Shown: positions 42,640 through 51,932, counted from the first letter of the stretch. The stretch is 64,000 nucleotides of DNA from Comamonadaceae bacterium CD01 (GCA_002894305.1 PGEI01000001.1:16034-80033); one strand, 5' to 3'. The notes: generated from the sequence alone by a model not told the origin. A program made the numbers and translations.

Positions 42640-44502
42640 TCAGTACTGCGGCGCCCATTTCAGGCCGACGTAGAAGGTGCGGCCTGCGGTGGCGTAGTCC
42701 TTGGCCAGCACGTAGTCGCGGTCATTCAGGTTGTCCACGCGCGCCACCAGCTGCCAATCGCGCGCGAGGCGGGTGGAGGCACTCAGGTTGAGCATCCCAT
42801 AACCCCCAAGCACCGTCGTATTCGCCGGGTTGTCATAGCGACGGCTGGCCAATTGCCACTCGCCACCCAGATTCCACCCTGCGAGGGCCGTTTCGGCGCC
42901 CAACGTGGCATAGCGCTTGGAACGGCGCGCCAGCAGCTTGCCCGTGTCACGGTCGCGGGGGTTTTGCCAGTCGATCGAGCCGTGCAGCAGAACCTGGCCC
43001 AGTTTGGTCGCTCCGGCCAGGGTTACGCCCTCCAGTTGCGCCTTGCCTACGTTGGCATAGCAACCCGGGTACATGCCAGCACTCCCCCCCGGGCACGGCC
43101 CCGGCCCCGAAACATAATTGATCAGGTTGCTGACCCTGTTGCGGTAGGCCGTCAACGACACGCCATGAACACCGTCCTGCCAGTGCAATCCCAGTTCTGC
43201 ATTGCGGCTGGTCTCGGGTTGCAGCGTGGCATCGCCGTAGTCGCTGAAACGCTGATACAGCGTAGGCGCCCGGAACGCAGTGCCCACCGAGGCCGTGGCG
43301 CGCCAGTTCTTGACGAACTCATAGCCATAGGCGGCACTGCCCGTGGTCTTGCCGCCAAATTCACTGTCGCGATCATGCCGTGCATTGAGCTGCAGCGTAT
43401 GGGCGCCGGTACGCAGGCCATAGCCCAGCGCCAGCGCGTTTTGCGCACGTTGACGATCATGGTCGATCGATGTGCTCTCCAGGTGGTCTTCTCGCCGCTC
43501 CAATGTCGCGCTCAACTGGTGAATGCCGAAGTGCCAGTCGTTCTGGAAGAGGTAGCCGCGCAGGCGGGTCTCGGTCAAATAGGGCGAGGGCCGGGTTTCA
43601 TAGCGGTCGCGCGACTCGGAAACAGACAGGCGGGTGCTGTAGTGCTCCGTCCAGCGCGCCTGCCAGTTCAAGCCCAGCGCCTGGGTGCGCCGCAGGTTGC
43701 GGTCATCGGCGGCGCTGGTGTCATAGCCACTGTTGGTGTCGTTGTACAGCAACGAGCCTTCCAGCCGGTGCGCGTCGTCGATTTGAAAGCCAAGGCGGCC
43801 GTTGGCGGCGGTGCTGCGGTAGCCGTCACGGTCGGGGTTGTGGCCAGCGTTGGTCTTGCTGTCAAAGCCCTTGCTGGTCTCGCGCGCCACGCCAAGCGCG
43901 TAGTCCCACGCGCCCGTGGCGCCGCTCACGCCCGCCTCGCCGCGCCAAGTGCCGTGCGATCCCGCGCCAACACCCACATAGGGCGCCATGCCGGCCTCGC
44001 CCTTCTTGGTAAAGATCTGAACGACACCGGCAATCGAATCCGAGCCATACACCGCTGCGGCGGGGCCACGCAGCACTTCGATTCGATCGACCATCGACAG
44101 CGGCAAAGCCTCCCAGCTCGCACCACCGCTGCCGGCCTGGGAATCCATGCGAATGCCGTCGACGTACACGGCGGTGTAGTTGGTGGACGCGCCGCGCAGG
44201 TACAGGCTGGAGCTGGTGCCTGGCCCGCCATTGCGCACGAACTGCACACCCGGCAACCGCGCCAGCACGTCCACCAGGCCGGTGGCACCGCTGCGTTCTA
44301 TGGTTTCACGGTCGACGATGGACACGTCGGCCACGACGTCGGTCAAAGGTTGCGCGATGCGCGTGGCGGTCACCACGGTCTCCTGCAACTGGCTGGCGGG
44401 CGTGAGCAGCGCCACCTGGGTCTGCGCCTGGACTGCCACGGCAGCGCACAGCGCCAAAGGCAGGGCGGCCATGCGCATCGGAATGGAACGAGAAATCGAC
44501 AT
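42640..44502 (-). CDS. btuB: BtuB, TonB-dependent outer membrane cobalamin receptor
   Basis: A 620-residue receptor. The signal peptide (MAALPLALCAAVAVQAQ) is followed by the TonB box region LQETVVTATR. The plug domain contains ARLPGVQFVRNGGPGTSSSL and RVEVLRGPAAAVYGSDSIAG-like sequence with GVVQIFTKKG. The beta-barrel ends in the aromatic C-terminus VGLKWAPQY, recognised by BamA. The start MSISRS at 44502 is chosen because it begins the signal peptide; upstream in-frame codons belong to the leader. The mRNA leader carries a cobalamin riboswitch, so B12 represses the whole downstream operon. Confidence 0.94.
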   Translation of the reverse strand: MSISRSIPMRMAALPLALCAAVAVQAQTQVALLTPASQLQETVVTATRIAQPLTDVVADVSIVDRETIERSGATGLVDVLARLPGVQFVRNGGPGTSSSLYLRGASTNYTAVYVDGIRMDSQAGSGGASWEALPLSMVDRIEVLRGPAAAVYGSDSIAGVVQIFTKKGEAGMAPYVGVGAGSHGTWRGEAGVSGATGAWDYALGVARETSKGFDSKTNAGHNPDRDGYRSTAANGRLGFQIDDAHRLEGSLLYNDTNSGYDTSAADDRNLRRTQALGLNWQARWTEHYSTRLSVSESRDRYETRPSPYLTETRLRGYLFQNDWHFGIHQLSATLERREDHLESTSIDHDRQRAQNALALGYGLRTGAHTLQLNARHDRDSEFGGKTTGSAAYGYEFVKNWRATASVGTAFRAPTLYQRFSDYGDATLQPETSRNAELGLHWQDGVHGVSLTAYRNRVSNLINYVSGPGPCPGGSAGMYPGCYANVGKAQLEGVTLAGATKLGQVLLHGSIDWQNPRDRDTGKLLARRSKRYATLGAETALAGWNLGGEWQLASRRYDNPANTTVLGGYGMLNLSASTRLARDWQLVARVDNLNDRDYVLAKDYATAGRTFYVGLKWAPQY

Positions 44503-44599
44503 GGGAAATAAATAAGAATCGTCGCCACCACCGACCTCCCCGTCGGCATCTGGGCACCACGGCCTCGTCGCGCTTGCAGACAGGCGCGTCAAAACCACC

Positions 44600-44810
44600 G
44601 TGTTGGCCGGTATCCGGGCTGGCGAAACGCCCTGGCAGCGCCTTCCCAAGCACTTGTTCAAGGCGCTCAGTGGCTGTGTTGCTGGAGGGTGGACCGGTGC
44701 GATCCGTTCGCTGACCGTTGCGGGGGCAGCGCAGGCTCGGCGCCACCGTGGCGGTGGCTACCTCCCTGCTTCCCGTTGAACTGCGGCGTGTGAACCACGA
44801 CCGCGAGCAC
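44600..44810 (-). promoter_or_regulatory. Cobalamin riboswitch
   Basis: On the minus strand the leader before btuB has the B12-element landmarks in order: GGGAAGCAGGGAGG-type start, GAGCCTGCGCTGCCCCCGCA, the B12 box AGCCACTG (about 44670), GGGAAGGCGC, and the closing GCCAGCCCGGATACCGGCC (44604-44623). A -10-like TAGAAT (44827-44822) lies just upstream of the aptamer. It is placed to shut off btuB and the following B12 genes when cobalamin is plentiful. Boundaries are approximate. Confidence 0.93.
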
Positions 44811-44860
44811 CAACGCCGGCGATTCTATCGCTGTCTGGCGCGCCACTTCCTTGGAGCGCA

Positions 44861-44887
44861 TTGACAATCTCGGCACGCTCTTACAAT
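44861..44887 (+). promoter_or_regulatory. Sigma-70 type promoter of the zapB-like/zapA unit
   Basis: A perfect -35 TTGACA (44861-44866) and near-perfect -10 TACAAT (44882-44887) are separated by 15 bases, slightly shorter than ideal. Transcription would start about 44894, only a few bases before the ATG at 44897, giving a nearly leaderless mRNA. Confidence 0.55.
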
Positions 44888-44896
44888 ACCGGCCCT

Positions 44897-45121
44897 ATGG
44901 CCTCACCCTCTCCCATCGATCAGGTCGCCGAGCGCATCGAGCGCCTGCTGCTGCGCCACGCCGAGTTGCAGCGCACCAATGCGCTGCTGTCCGAGCAGGT
45001 GGCAACGCTGACGCAGGAGCGCGACTCGCTCAGGTCGCGCCTGCAGGCGGCGCGCGCGCGCATCAACACATTGATCGAGCGCCTGCCCAGCGCCTCACAG
45101 GATCAGGAGCAGCAGCCATGA
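44897..45121 (+). CDS. ZapB-like coiled-coil cell-division protein (TIGR02449 type)
   Basis: A 74-residue protein that is almost entirely one coiled coil: AERIERLLLRHAELQRTNAL followed by LSEQVATLTQERDSLRSRLQ, with heptad leucines. It is a short ZapB/TIGR02449-type protein found immediately upstream of zapA in betaproteobacteria, and is likely a cytoplasmic partner of the Z-ring. The start at 44897 is favoured over one 36 bases upstream because the family starts with a short acidic helix. Its stop overlaps the zapA start by 4 bp. Confidence 0.82.
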   Translation: MASPSPIDQVAERIERLLLRHAELQRTNALLSEQVATLTQERDSLRSRLQAARARINTLIERLPSASQDQEQQP

Positions 45122-45456
45122 CGTCCCGACAGATCGAAGTGCAGATCCTGCAGCAAAGCTATCTTCTGGCCTGCCCCGAGGGGCAGGAGACGCGGCTGCT
45201 GGAGGCGGTCGAGCGCGTGGATACGGCGATGACGCGCATCCGCGACGCGGGCAAGGTACGTGCACGCGAGCGCATCGCGGTGCTGGCGGCGCTCAATCTG
45301 GCTTTCGAGATTGCCGACCAGCACGCGGCGGCGGCCAGTACGCCCGCCCCGGCGCCGCGCGACGATGACGCGCTGGCGCCTGAAGACGGCGCGCGGCTGC
45401 AAGCACTGGCCGCGCGCCTGGACGAGGTGTTGGGCGACGACGGGCGCCTGCTGTAG
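45118..45456 (+). CDS. zapA: ZapA, FtsZ-associated cell division protein
   Basis: A 112-residue protein. The N-terminal ZapA head is TSRQIEVQILQQSYLLACPE with GQETRLLEAVERVDTAMTRI; a C-terminal coiled coil includes RARERIAVLAALNLAFEIAD. ZapA crosslinks FtsZ filaments at the division site. A low-complexity Ala/Pro stretch separates the last helix. The gene is coupled to the ZapB-like gene and is followed by 6S RNA, a common arrangement in proteobacteria. Confidence 0.92.
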   Translation: MTSRQIEVQILQQSYLLACPEGQETRLLEAVERVDTAMTRIRDAGKVRARERIAVLAALNLAFEIADQHAAAASTPAPAPRDDDALAPEDGARLQALAARLDEVLGDDGRLL

Positions 45457-45531
45457 GCGGCTGGCCTTTTCGGCCCATGTTGCACTGCGAATCGGGGGCA
45501 CGCGGCGGATGAATTTGCCGCCGGCAGGGCT

Positions 45532-45537
45532 TACAAT
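45532..45537 (+). promoter_or_regulatory. -10 element of the 6S RNA promoter
   Basis: TACAAT lies seven bases before the predicted 5' end of 6S RNA at 45544, the expected distance. No strong -35 hexamer is present at 17 bases upstream. Confidence 0.6.
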
Positions 45538-45543
45538 GAAATC

Positions 45544-45714
45544 GTCTGCGGAGTTGCCGGGCTTTATAGTTCCTTGAACCAATGCTCCTTGAGCTCGGGT
45601 CTGGTACATCGCCTGGCGGGCGTGATCATCTCGCGTCAGATGAACCCAACGCCTAGCTGCCCGGACCCACCTGAACCCCCGGTTCAGGATGACGGCCCGG
45701 CACCTTCCGCAGAC
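45544..45714 (+). ncRNA. ssrS: 6S RNA
   Basis: The 171-nt RNA is bounded by the long closing stem: GTCTGCGGA at the 5' end pairs with TCCGCAGAC at the 3' end, and the next helix GCCGGGC pairs with GCCCGGC. The interior can form the large open bubble that mimics an open promoter. It follows zapA by 87 bp, as in many proteobacteria, and is followed by a T-rich tract (TTTTTT at 45722-45727). 6S RNA binds sigma-70 RNA polymerase in stationary phase. Confidence 0.9.
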
Positions 45715-45737
45715 ACCTTCCCTTTTTTGAGCGCCAG

Positions 45738-48173
45738 CTACCCTTGCTGGCAGGTGGCGCGCAGTTTGACGCCCAGTTCTGCCGCAGGCAGCGCCGGCGC
45801 GCACAGAAACCCCTGGAAGCTGTCGCAGGCCATGTCCTGCAGGATCTTGCGCTGCGCTTCGGTCTCGACGCCTTCGGCCACCACCTTCATGCGCAGGGCG
45901 CTGCCCATGTTCAAAATGGCCTGCACGATGACCAGGTCGTCGCCGTCTTCGGCCAGCCCCTGCACGAAGGAGCGGTCGATTTTCAGCTTGTAGATGGGCA
46001 GGCGCTTGAGGTAGGCCAAGCTTGAGTAGCCGGTGCCGAAATCGTCGATGGACAGCCCCACGCCCAGTTGCGCCAGGGCGCTCAGCAGGTGCTCCATCTC
46101 CTGTGCGTCCTGCAGCAGAATGCTCTCGGTCAGCTCCAGCTCCAGCAGGTAGGCCGGCAGGCCGGCAGCGGCCAGCAGCCGGGCCACGCGCTCGACATAG
46201 CCGGGCTGGCGAAATTCCAGCGCCGAGACGTTGACCGACACCGCCAGCGGCGTGCCCGCCTGCAGCCAGTGCAGCGCCTGCTGCACGGCCTGCTCCATCA
46301 CCCACTCGCCCAGCGTGACGATGTAGCCCGACTCCTCCGCCAACGGGATGAACACGCTGGGCGCGATGGCACCGATCTCGGGATCGGTCCAGCGCAGCAG
46401 CGCCTCTGCGCCAACGATGTCGCCGCTGGTCAGGCTGACCTGGGGCTGGTAGTGCACCCGCATGTGGCCCTGACCCAGGGCCTGGCGCATCGCGTGTTCG
46501 AGCTTGATGCGCGGCAGCAGGTCGGCGTTCATCTGCGGCTGGTAGAAGCCGTAGTTGCCGCGCCCGCGCTCCTTGATGCGGTACATCGCGATATCGGCCT
46601 GCTTGATCAGGTCGTCCAGCGTCTCGCCGTCGGTGGGGTACAGGCTCAGGCCCATGCTGCACTGCACCGAGAACTTGAGCTCGTCGAGCATGAACGGGTA
46701 GCTCATGGTCTCCAGCACGCGCTGGGCCACTTTTTGCGCCACCGAGGTGCCCGCGCCGTGCAAATAGATCACGAACTCGTCGCCGCCCAGCCGGCACAGC
46801 ATGTCCACCGGGCGCAGGCAGGTCTGCAGGCGCTGTGCGACCAGCTTGAGCACCCGATCGCCAAAGGTGTGCCCCAGCGAGTCGTTGACGATCTTGAACC
46901 GATCCAGGTCCAGAAAGCAGATGGCAAAGCTCTGGCCCTGGCTGCGGGCCTGCTCGATCGCGGTGTTGACCCGCTGGCGCAGCATCAGGCGGTTGGGCAG
47001 GCCGGTGAGCACGTCGGTGTAGGCCAGCTCCTCGATGCGTTTTTGCGCCGCGTGCTGCGCGGTCAGGTCACGCAGAAAGCCGATGCTTTGCGTCAACCGC
47101 CCGGTCGCGTCGCGCAGCGCCACCCACGACAGCCAGACGACGCAGGGCGTGCCGTCGCTCGTCGGCAGGTGCAGTTCACCCTTCCAGACGCCGCAGTCCT
47201 TCCATTGCTGCTCGACCTGCGCCATGAAGGCGCTGGACGAGCGCGCATCGCACAGCAGATCGATGGCCGGGCGCTCCAGCACCTCTTGTGCAAACTGGCC
47301 CAGCAGTTGTTCTCCGCTGGGGTTGATGCGCACCACCTGGTGGCGCGCGTCGGCAATGAAAATGGCGTCCAGGCTGGACTCGAACGATTGCGCCGCCAGG
47401 CGCAGGTCGGCCTGATCCTGCAACTGCTGCGTGATGTCGCGAAAGGTGAAGATGCGTCCAACGGCGCGCCCCTTGACGCGCTGCGCCATCGAGCGGCGCT
47501 CGACGATCGTGCCGTCGTTCAAGTGCAACACGTCATGGCTTTCGTGCAGCGGGTCGAGCGTGATTTCGGTCAGCCGCTGCTCATAGGCCTGGGGGTCGGG
47601 CACCTGCTCGCGCATGAACGCGCTCATGGCTGGGGTGTTGCGCTTGCGCACCAGTGCGCGCGGCAGCTTCCAAATCTGCACCAGGCGCTCGTTGAACACG
47701 CGAATGCTGCCGTCCAGATTGCAACTGAGCACGCCGTCGGCGGCCGAGTCGAGCGTGGCCTTGAGCTCGGACTGCACCGCCTCCAGATCCTGCTCGCTGC
47801 GCTGCAGCGCAGTGATGCCGAGCATGGTCATCAACAGCCAGGGCCCGCCATCGGCCGGCGGGGCGTCCAGGCGCACGACGCGCCGCTGCACTGGCACCAG
47901 GCCATGGTTGCCGCGGTGCTCTACCACGGTACGCGAATGGATGCCGCGGCCGATCTCGGCCAGATCCTGGCCCCAGAAGACCAGGTCTTCGGGCGTGATC
48001 GCCAGCTCGCGCACCGCCAGGCCCTGCATGGCGTCAAGGTCGCGCCCGGTCAGCTGGGCTGCCTGGGCATTGGCGTAGCAAATGCGCAGGTCGCCGCCGT
48101 TGATCAGCCACGCGGCAACGTCCAGGCTGTCAACGATGCTGCGCCATGGCAAGGCGGACTGCGCGCGGGTCAT
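45738..48173 (-). CDS. PAS-GGDEF-EAL c-di-GMP signalling protein
   Basis: An 811-residue cytoplasmic protein without transmembrane segments. Three PAS domains cover about residues 8-385 (VAAWLINGGDLRICYANAQA; DSAADGVLSCNLDGSIRVFN; SLDAIFIADARHQVVRINPS). The GGDEF domain has the intact catalytic motif CRLGGDEFVIYL near residue 465. The EAL domain has the intact GAEALLRW and the metal-binding DDFGTGYSSLAYLKRLPIYK, so it can in principle both make and degrade c-di-GMP. The ATG overlaps the HD-GYP gene's stop by 4 bp. PAS sensing of redox or oxygen is possible but unproven. Confidence 0.92.
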   Translation of the reverse strand: MTRAQSALPWRSIVDSLDVAAWLINGGDLRICYANAQAAQLTGRDLDAMQGLAVRELAITPEDLVFWGQDLAEIGRGIHSRTVVEHRGNHGLVPVQRRVVRLDAPPADGGPWLLMTMLGITALQRSEQDLEAVQSELKATLDSAADGVLSCNLDGSIRVFNERLVQIWKLPRALVRKRNTPAMSAFMREQVPDPQAYEQRLTEITLDPLHESHDVLHLNDGTIVERRSMAQRVKGRAVGRIFTFRDITQQLQDQADLRLAAQSFESSLDAIFIADARHQVVRINPSGEQLLGQFAQEVLERPAIDLLCDARSSSAFMAQVEQQWKDCGVWKGELHLPTSDGTPCVVWLSWVALRDATGRLTQSIGFLRDLTAQHAAQKRIEELAYTDVLTGLPNRLMLRQRVNTAIEQARSQGQSFAICFLDLDRFKIVNDSLGHTFGDRVLKLVAQRLQTCLRPVDMLCRLGGDEFVIYLHGAGTSVAQKVAQRVLETMSYPFMLDELKFSVQCSMGLSLYPTDGETLDDLIKQADIAMYRIKERGRGNYGFYQPQMNADLLPRIKLEHAMRQALGQGHMRVHYQPQVSLTSGDIVGAEALLRWTDPEIGAIAPSVFIPLAEESGYIVTLGEWVMEQAVQQALHWLQAGTPLAVSVNVSALEFRQPGYVERVARLLAAAGLPAYLLELELTESILLQDAQEMEHLLSALAQLGVGLSIDDFGTGYSSLAYLKRLPIYKLKIDRSFVQGLAEDGDDLVIVQAILNMGSALRMKVVAEGVETEAQRKILQDMACDSFQGFLCAPALPAAELGVKLRATCQQG

Positions 48174-49519
48174 GGCGCCTTGCCCTCCTCTGGCGGATCG
48201 GTGCGGACATTTTCAAAGAAATAGCAAAAATACTGCCGCACCGCGAAAAATTCGAGCATGTGCTGCGGCAGTTGCTCGGGCTTGAGGCTGCGCACGATGC
48301 CCAGGCCCTGGGCTTGCGCCAGATCGAGCAGCTGCGTGCGCGCCTCGTCTTCACCAAGGGCTGGATCGAACACCAGCACGCTGGGGCGCAGCGGATGGCG
48401 CGCATCGACCAGCACCACCTGCGCGTAGCGTTCGTCAGTGAGCTGCACCAGCGAGCCCGGCGGGTAGACGCCCATCATGCGGATGAACACCTCCAGCACC
48501 CAAGGGTCGAAGCGCGAGCGCTCGCGGGCATACATCTGCGCCAGCGCGTTGTGCGGCGTCAGCGACTGGCGACCATGCAACGGGTTGCACAGGCGGTCGT
48601 AGGCATTGACCACGGCCACGATCTTGCCCCACAGGCGCATGTCCTGGTCGCGCAGACGGCGCGGAAACCCGCTGCCGTCGGCCATTTCATGGTGCTGGGC
48701 AATGGCCTGCAGCACCTCCTCGTCCCAGCCCATGCGAGCACACAGGTCAACCGAAAAGGCTACGTGCTCCTCATAGCGCCTGAGGTCGGCCGGCGCCAGC
48801 GCCGTGCCGGGCTCGGCGATGTGCAGCGGCAGCAGCATCTTGCCCAGGTCATGCTGCAGCGCGGCCGCGGCCACGCCGCGCAATGCCTGCGCTGCCTCGC
48901 CCAGCGCATTGGCCAGCATGGTGGACAGCACCATCACGTTGACCGCGTGCATGGCGGTGCGCGAGCCATGGACGTCGGGCAGCAGCCGTATGGCAAAGGG
49001 CTGGGCGCCCAGCAGCTCGGCAACGAAGTCCTCGACCAGCGCCTGCACCTGCATGCGCGCCTCGGCGGGCGCAACCATCACCGTGCTGCACACTCCCTGG
49101 TACAGATCGGCCAGGCGGTAATACTGCTCTTCGCACGCCACAAAGGCGGTGTCCCATTCTTCGCGGGGGTTGAGCAGTGCCCGCTCCCGGTCTGCCCTGT
49201 CTCGCGCCGATGGGGTCAATGGGGTCGGCGCCGTTGCCGTTTGTGATGGATCGTTTTCGCTGGATTCGTCTTCTGCCAGCGGCACTTCCTGCGCATCCTG
49301 GCCCTGAACTGCGTCCGCTGCGATTTCGATGGTGCTTTTTTCCGGAATCACGCGCACCTGCCTCAGTCCAAGCTGGCGAAGCTGGGTAATCTGCTCGCGC
49401 GAAGTCAGAAGAAAACTGCTTTTCGGGAAAGGATGATTCAGCCAGCCGACCTTCAGCTGAACATACATGCCCACGCGCAGTTTCTCGATTTCAATCAGGA
49501 CGGGGACGGACAAAGGCAC
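48170..49519 (-). CDS. HD-GYP domain c-di-GMP phosphodiesterase with DUF3391
   Basis: A 449-residue protein. An N-terminal DUF3391-type domain (about residues 5-130, IEKLRVGMYVQLKVGWLNHP) is followed by an HD-GYP domain. The metal-binding motifs are ALQHDLGKMLLPLH and AIAQHHEMADGSGFPRRL. The signature tripeptide here is GFP instead of GYP, and the HHE and DG residues are kept. It would hydrolyse c-di-GMP to GMP or pGpG. The start codon is GTG at 49519; no better ATG exists before the conserved DUF3391 start. It is translationally coupled to the PAS-GGDEF-EAL gene. Confidence 0.88.
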   Translation of the reverse strand: MPLSVPVLIEIEKLRVGMYVQLKVGWLNHPFPKSSFLLTSREQITQLRQLGLRQVRVIPEKSTIEIAADAVQGQDAQEVPLAEDESSENDPSQTATAPTPLTPSARDRADRERALLNPREEWDTAFVACEEQYYRLADLYQGVCSTVMVAPAEARMQVQALVEDFVAELLGAQPFAIRLLPDVHGSRTAMHAVNVMVLSTMLANALGEAAQALRGVAAAALQHDLGKMLLPLHIAEPGTALAPADLRRYEEHVAFSVDLCARMGWDEEVLQAIAQHHEMADGSGFPRRLRDQDMRLWGKIVAVVNAYDRLCNPLHGRQSLTPHNALAQMYARERSRFDPWVLEVFIRMMGVYPPGSLVQLTDERYAQVVLVDARHPLRPSVLVFDPALGEDEARTQLLDLAQAQGLGIVRSLKPEQLPQHMLEFFAVRQYFCYFFENVRTDPPEEGKAP

Positions 49520-49624
49520 TTCTGAATATTTCGCGGCAAACGAAACGTTACAACCGTATACCGCTTCATTATGGAGCTTTTACAAGTGCTGGAAAGTGTA
49601 GTCCAACCCTGTCCTGTCGCCATC

Positions 49625-50386
49625 CTACGACACGCACCAGGGCGCAGGTTGCCCGTGGACGACGTCCATCCACAGCGCCCACGCCCCCATGGTGCACAAA
49701 ATGGCTCCCGCCACGCGCATGCCCAATCCCGCGCGCACCTGGGCCAGCCGCTGGTGCAACTGCCCCAGCGCCCAGGGGCCGGCAATCAGCCACAGCGCAC
49801 TGCCCAGGCCGAACAGTGCCATACAGGCAAAGCCATTGACCACGCTGCCGCTCAATGCGGCCATCAAGAGTGCGCTGTAGAGCAGCCCGCATGGCAACAA
49901 TGCCCAGGCCATGCCCGTGACGAACAGGCCGGTGGTGTGCTGCGTCCAGGGACGCACCCACTGCCACAGCGTGCGCCCCGCTCCCTCGATCCATGCCGGC
50001 TGACGCGCCTGCAACAGCATCAGCAGCCCCCAGGCCAGGATCAGCACATGCATCAGCGTCCACAGCGGGCGCAGGCCCGGACTGAAGTCCGCGAGCCAGA
50101 CCAGCCTGTCCATGGCCAGCGCGGCCAATGCACCGGCCGCGCCGTAACCGAGCAGACGCCCCAGGTGAAAGCCCAGCAGGCGCGCGCCGAGCCGGCGTGC
50201 TGGCGCTGCACCGCCCCCTTGGATTCGGGTCAGCGTCAGCGCCCCTCCCGCTACCGCCTGGCCCTCGTCTTCACCCTTGTGCAACTGGCCCGTCAAAGCT
50301 GCACAGGGGGCGGCACACATCACCAGGCAGTGAGCACCACCCGTCAAACCCATGAACAAGGCCGTCGAGGCCAGAGCTAGCAACAT
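49625..50386 (-). CDS. TauE/SafE-like (DsbD_2-type) membrane protein
   Basis: A 253-residue membrane protein with about six helices, of the sulfite exporter/cytochrome-biogenesis membrane family (COG2836). It opens with STALFMGLTGGAHCLVMCAA, where the GGxHCxxMCA motif is highly conserved, and contains WALLPCGLLYSALLMAALSG and FGLGSALWLIAGPWAL. In proteobacteria such genes sit with the cbb3 oxidase, fnr and hemN, and a role in copper handling or oxidase assembly has been suggested. That fits here, but biochemical function is not proven. It lies 105 bp after hemN on the same strand. Confidence 0.83.
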   Translation of the reverse strand: MLLALASTALFMGLTGGAHCLVMCAAPCAALTGQLHKGEDEGQAVAGGALTLTRIQGGGAAPARRLGARLLGFHLGRLLGYGAAGALAALAMDRLVWLADFSPGLRPLWTLMHVLILAWGLLMLLQARQPAWIEGAGRTLWQWVRPWTQHTTGLFVTGMAWALLPCGLLYSALLMAALSGSVVNGFACMALFGLGSALWLIAGPWALGQLHQRLAQVRAGLGMRVAGAILCTMGAWALWMDVVHGQPAPWCVS

Positions 50387-50491
50387 GGAGGGTAATCCGC
50401 CGGGTGTCGGGCGGCATGCGCCCGCTCGACCGCGCCGGGACGAGAAGGGGCAATGAGAGGACCAATAGATACGAGCAACACCGCTTGCCGT

Positions 50492-51877
50492 TTAAATAAT
50501 GCGCGAGAACCGCGCGCGATTACGGTCGGCCTGCAGGTATCTGTCGAACACCATGGCCACGCCGCGCACGAAGAACCAGCCCATAGGCGTGACCTGCACG
50601 CCTTCAGGCTTGAGGCAGACCAGGCCTTGCTGCTCCATGTCCTTGAGCCGCTCCAGCTCGGCAGCGAAGTACTGGGGCACGTCGACCAGCCAGGACTGCG
50701 CAAACGGCTCGTACAGCAACTCGCCCTGGCACATCAGCGCCATGATGGCGGCGCGGCGCATCAGATCGTCGCGCGTCAGCGCCAGGCCGCGCGCAATCGG
50801 GATGCGGCCGCGGTTGATCGCGTCGTAGTAGTCCTCCAGCACCTTGGCGTTCTGGCTATAGGTTGCACCGACGCGGCCGATGGCCGAAACGCCCAGCGCA
50901 ATCAGGTCGCAATCGGGCTGGGTGCTGTAGCCCTGGAAGTTGCGGTGCAGCCGTCCCTGGCGCTTGGCAACGGCCAGCGCGTCGTCGGGCAGCGCGAAGT
51001 GATCCATGCCCACGTAAACGTAGCCCGCGTCGATGAAGGACTCGATCGAGCGCGCCAGCATGGACACCTTGGCCGCGGGCGCCGGCAGGTCGGCGATATT
51101 GATGCGCCGCTGCGCCTTGAAGCGCTCGGGCAAGTGGGCATAGGCGTACAGCGCAATGCGATCCGAGCGCAGTTGCACGACCTGCTCCAGCGTGCGGTTG
51201 AACGATTCGGGCGTCTGCAGCGGCAGGCCGTAGATCAGGTCGACGTTGACCGAGTCGAAACCCAGCTTGCGCGCGCTCTCGACCAGCGCAAACACCTTGT
51301 CAGCGGGTTGCACCCGGTGCACCGCCTTTTGCACGTCGGGGTCGAAGTCCTGTACGCCAAAACTCAGGCGGTTGAAGCCCAGTTCCTTGAGCACCGCCAG
51401 GCGGTGTTCGTCGACGGTACGCGGGTCGACCTCGATGGAATACTCGCCGCCGGGCACCAGCGTGAAGCTGCGCGTGAACATGCTCATCAGGTCGCGCAGG
51501 CCCTCGTCGGTCAGGAAGGTGGGCGTGCCGCCGCCCAGGTGCAACTGGCTGACCTGCTGCCCGACGCCGCAGTGCGCCGTGTGCAGGTCGATCTCGCGGC
51601 TGAGGTAGCGCAGGTAGACCTCGGCGCGCTCGGGGTGCTTGGTGATGATCTTGTTGCACGCGCAGTAATAGCACAGCGACTCGCAAAACGGGATGTGCGC
51701 GTACAGCGACAGTGGCGTGTTCTTGCCCACCGCACTGACCTTGCGCTGCTGCAGCGCAAGCACGTACTGCTCTTCGCCAAACGCTTCGACAAAGCGGTCG
51801 GCCGTGGGATAGGAGGTGTAGCGGGGCCCGGGCACGTCGAAGCGACGCAGGAGTTCGGGCGTGATAGCAACGGTCAT
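50492..51877 (-). CDS. hemN: Oxygen-independent coproporphyrinogen III oxidase
   Basis: A 461-residue radical SAM enzyme that makes protoporphyrinogen IX without oxygen. The cluster motif HIPFCESLCYYCAC places Cys65, Cys69 and Cys72 in CX3CX2C, with the extra Cys74 typical of HemN. The start region LLRRFDVPGPRYTSYPTADRF and the later LYAYAHLPERFKAQRRI are also diagnostic and separate it from HemW. The start at 51877 is chosen because the conserved N-terminus begins there. It is divergent from fnr and shares an FNR box with it, so it is expected to be induced when oxygen is low. Confidence 0.95.
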   Translation of the reverse strand: MTVAITPELLRRFDVPGPRYTSYPTADRFVEAFGEEQYVLALQQRKVSAVGKNTPLSLYAHIPFCESLCYYCACNKIITKHPERAEVYLRYLSREIDLHTAHCGVGQQVSQLHLGGGTPTFLTDEGLRDLMSMFTRSFTLVPGGEYSIEVDPRTVDEHRLAVLKELGFNRLSFGVQDFDPDVQKAVHRVQPADKVFALVESARKLGFDSVNVDLIYGLPLQTPESFNRTLEQVVQLRSDRIALYAYAHLPERFKAQRRINIADLPAPAAKVSMLARSIESFIDAGYVYVGMDHFALPDDALAVAKRQGRLHRNFQGYSTQPDCDLIALGVSAIGRVGATYSQNAKVLEDYYDAINRGRIPIARGLALTRDDLMRRAAIMALMCQGELLYEPFAQSWLVDVPQYFAAELERLKDMEQQGLVCLKPEGVQVTPMGWFFVRGVAMVFDRYLQADRNRARFSRII

Positions 51878-51932
51878 GACGGATTTCCAGACGATAACGG
51901 CAAGACTGTGCCGCAGTGGACCGGCAACCGTC

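Noticed and set aside
44511..44810. Possible coding extension of btuB into its leader
   Set aside because: The signal peptide begins at 44502, and the upstream bases match a cobalamin riboswitch, not protein sequence.
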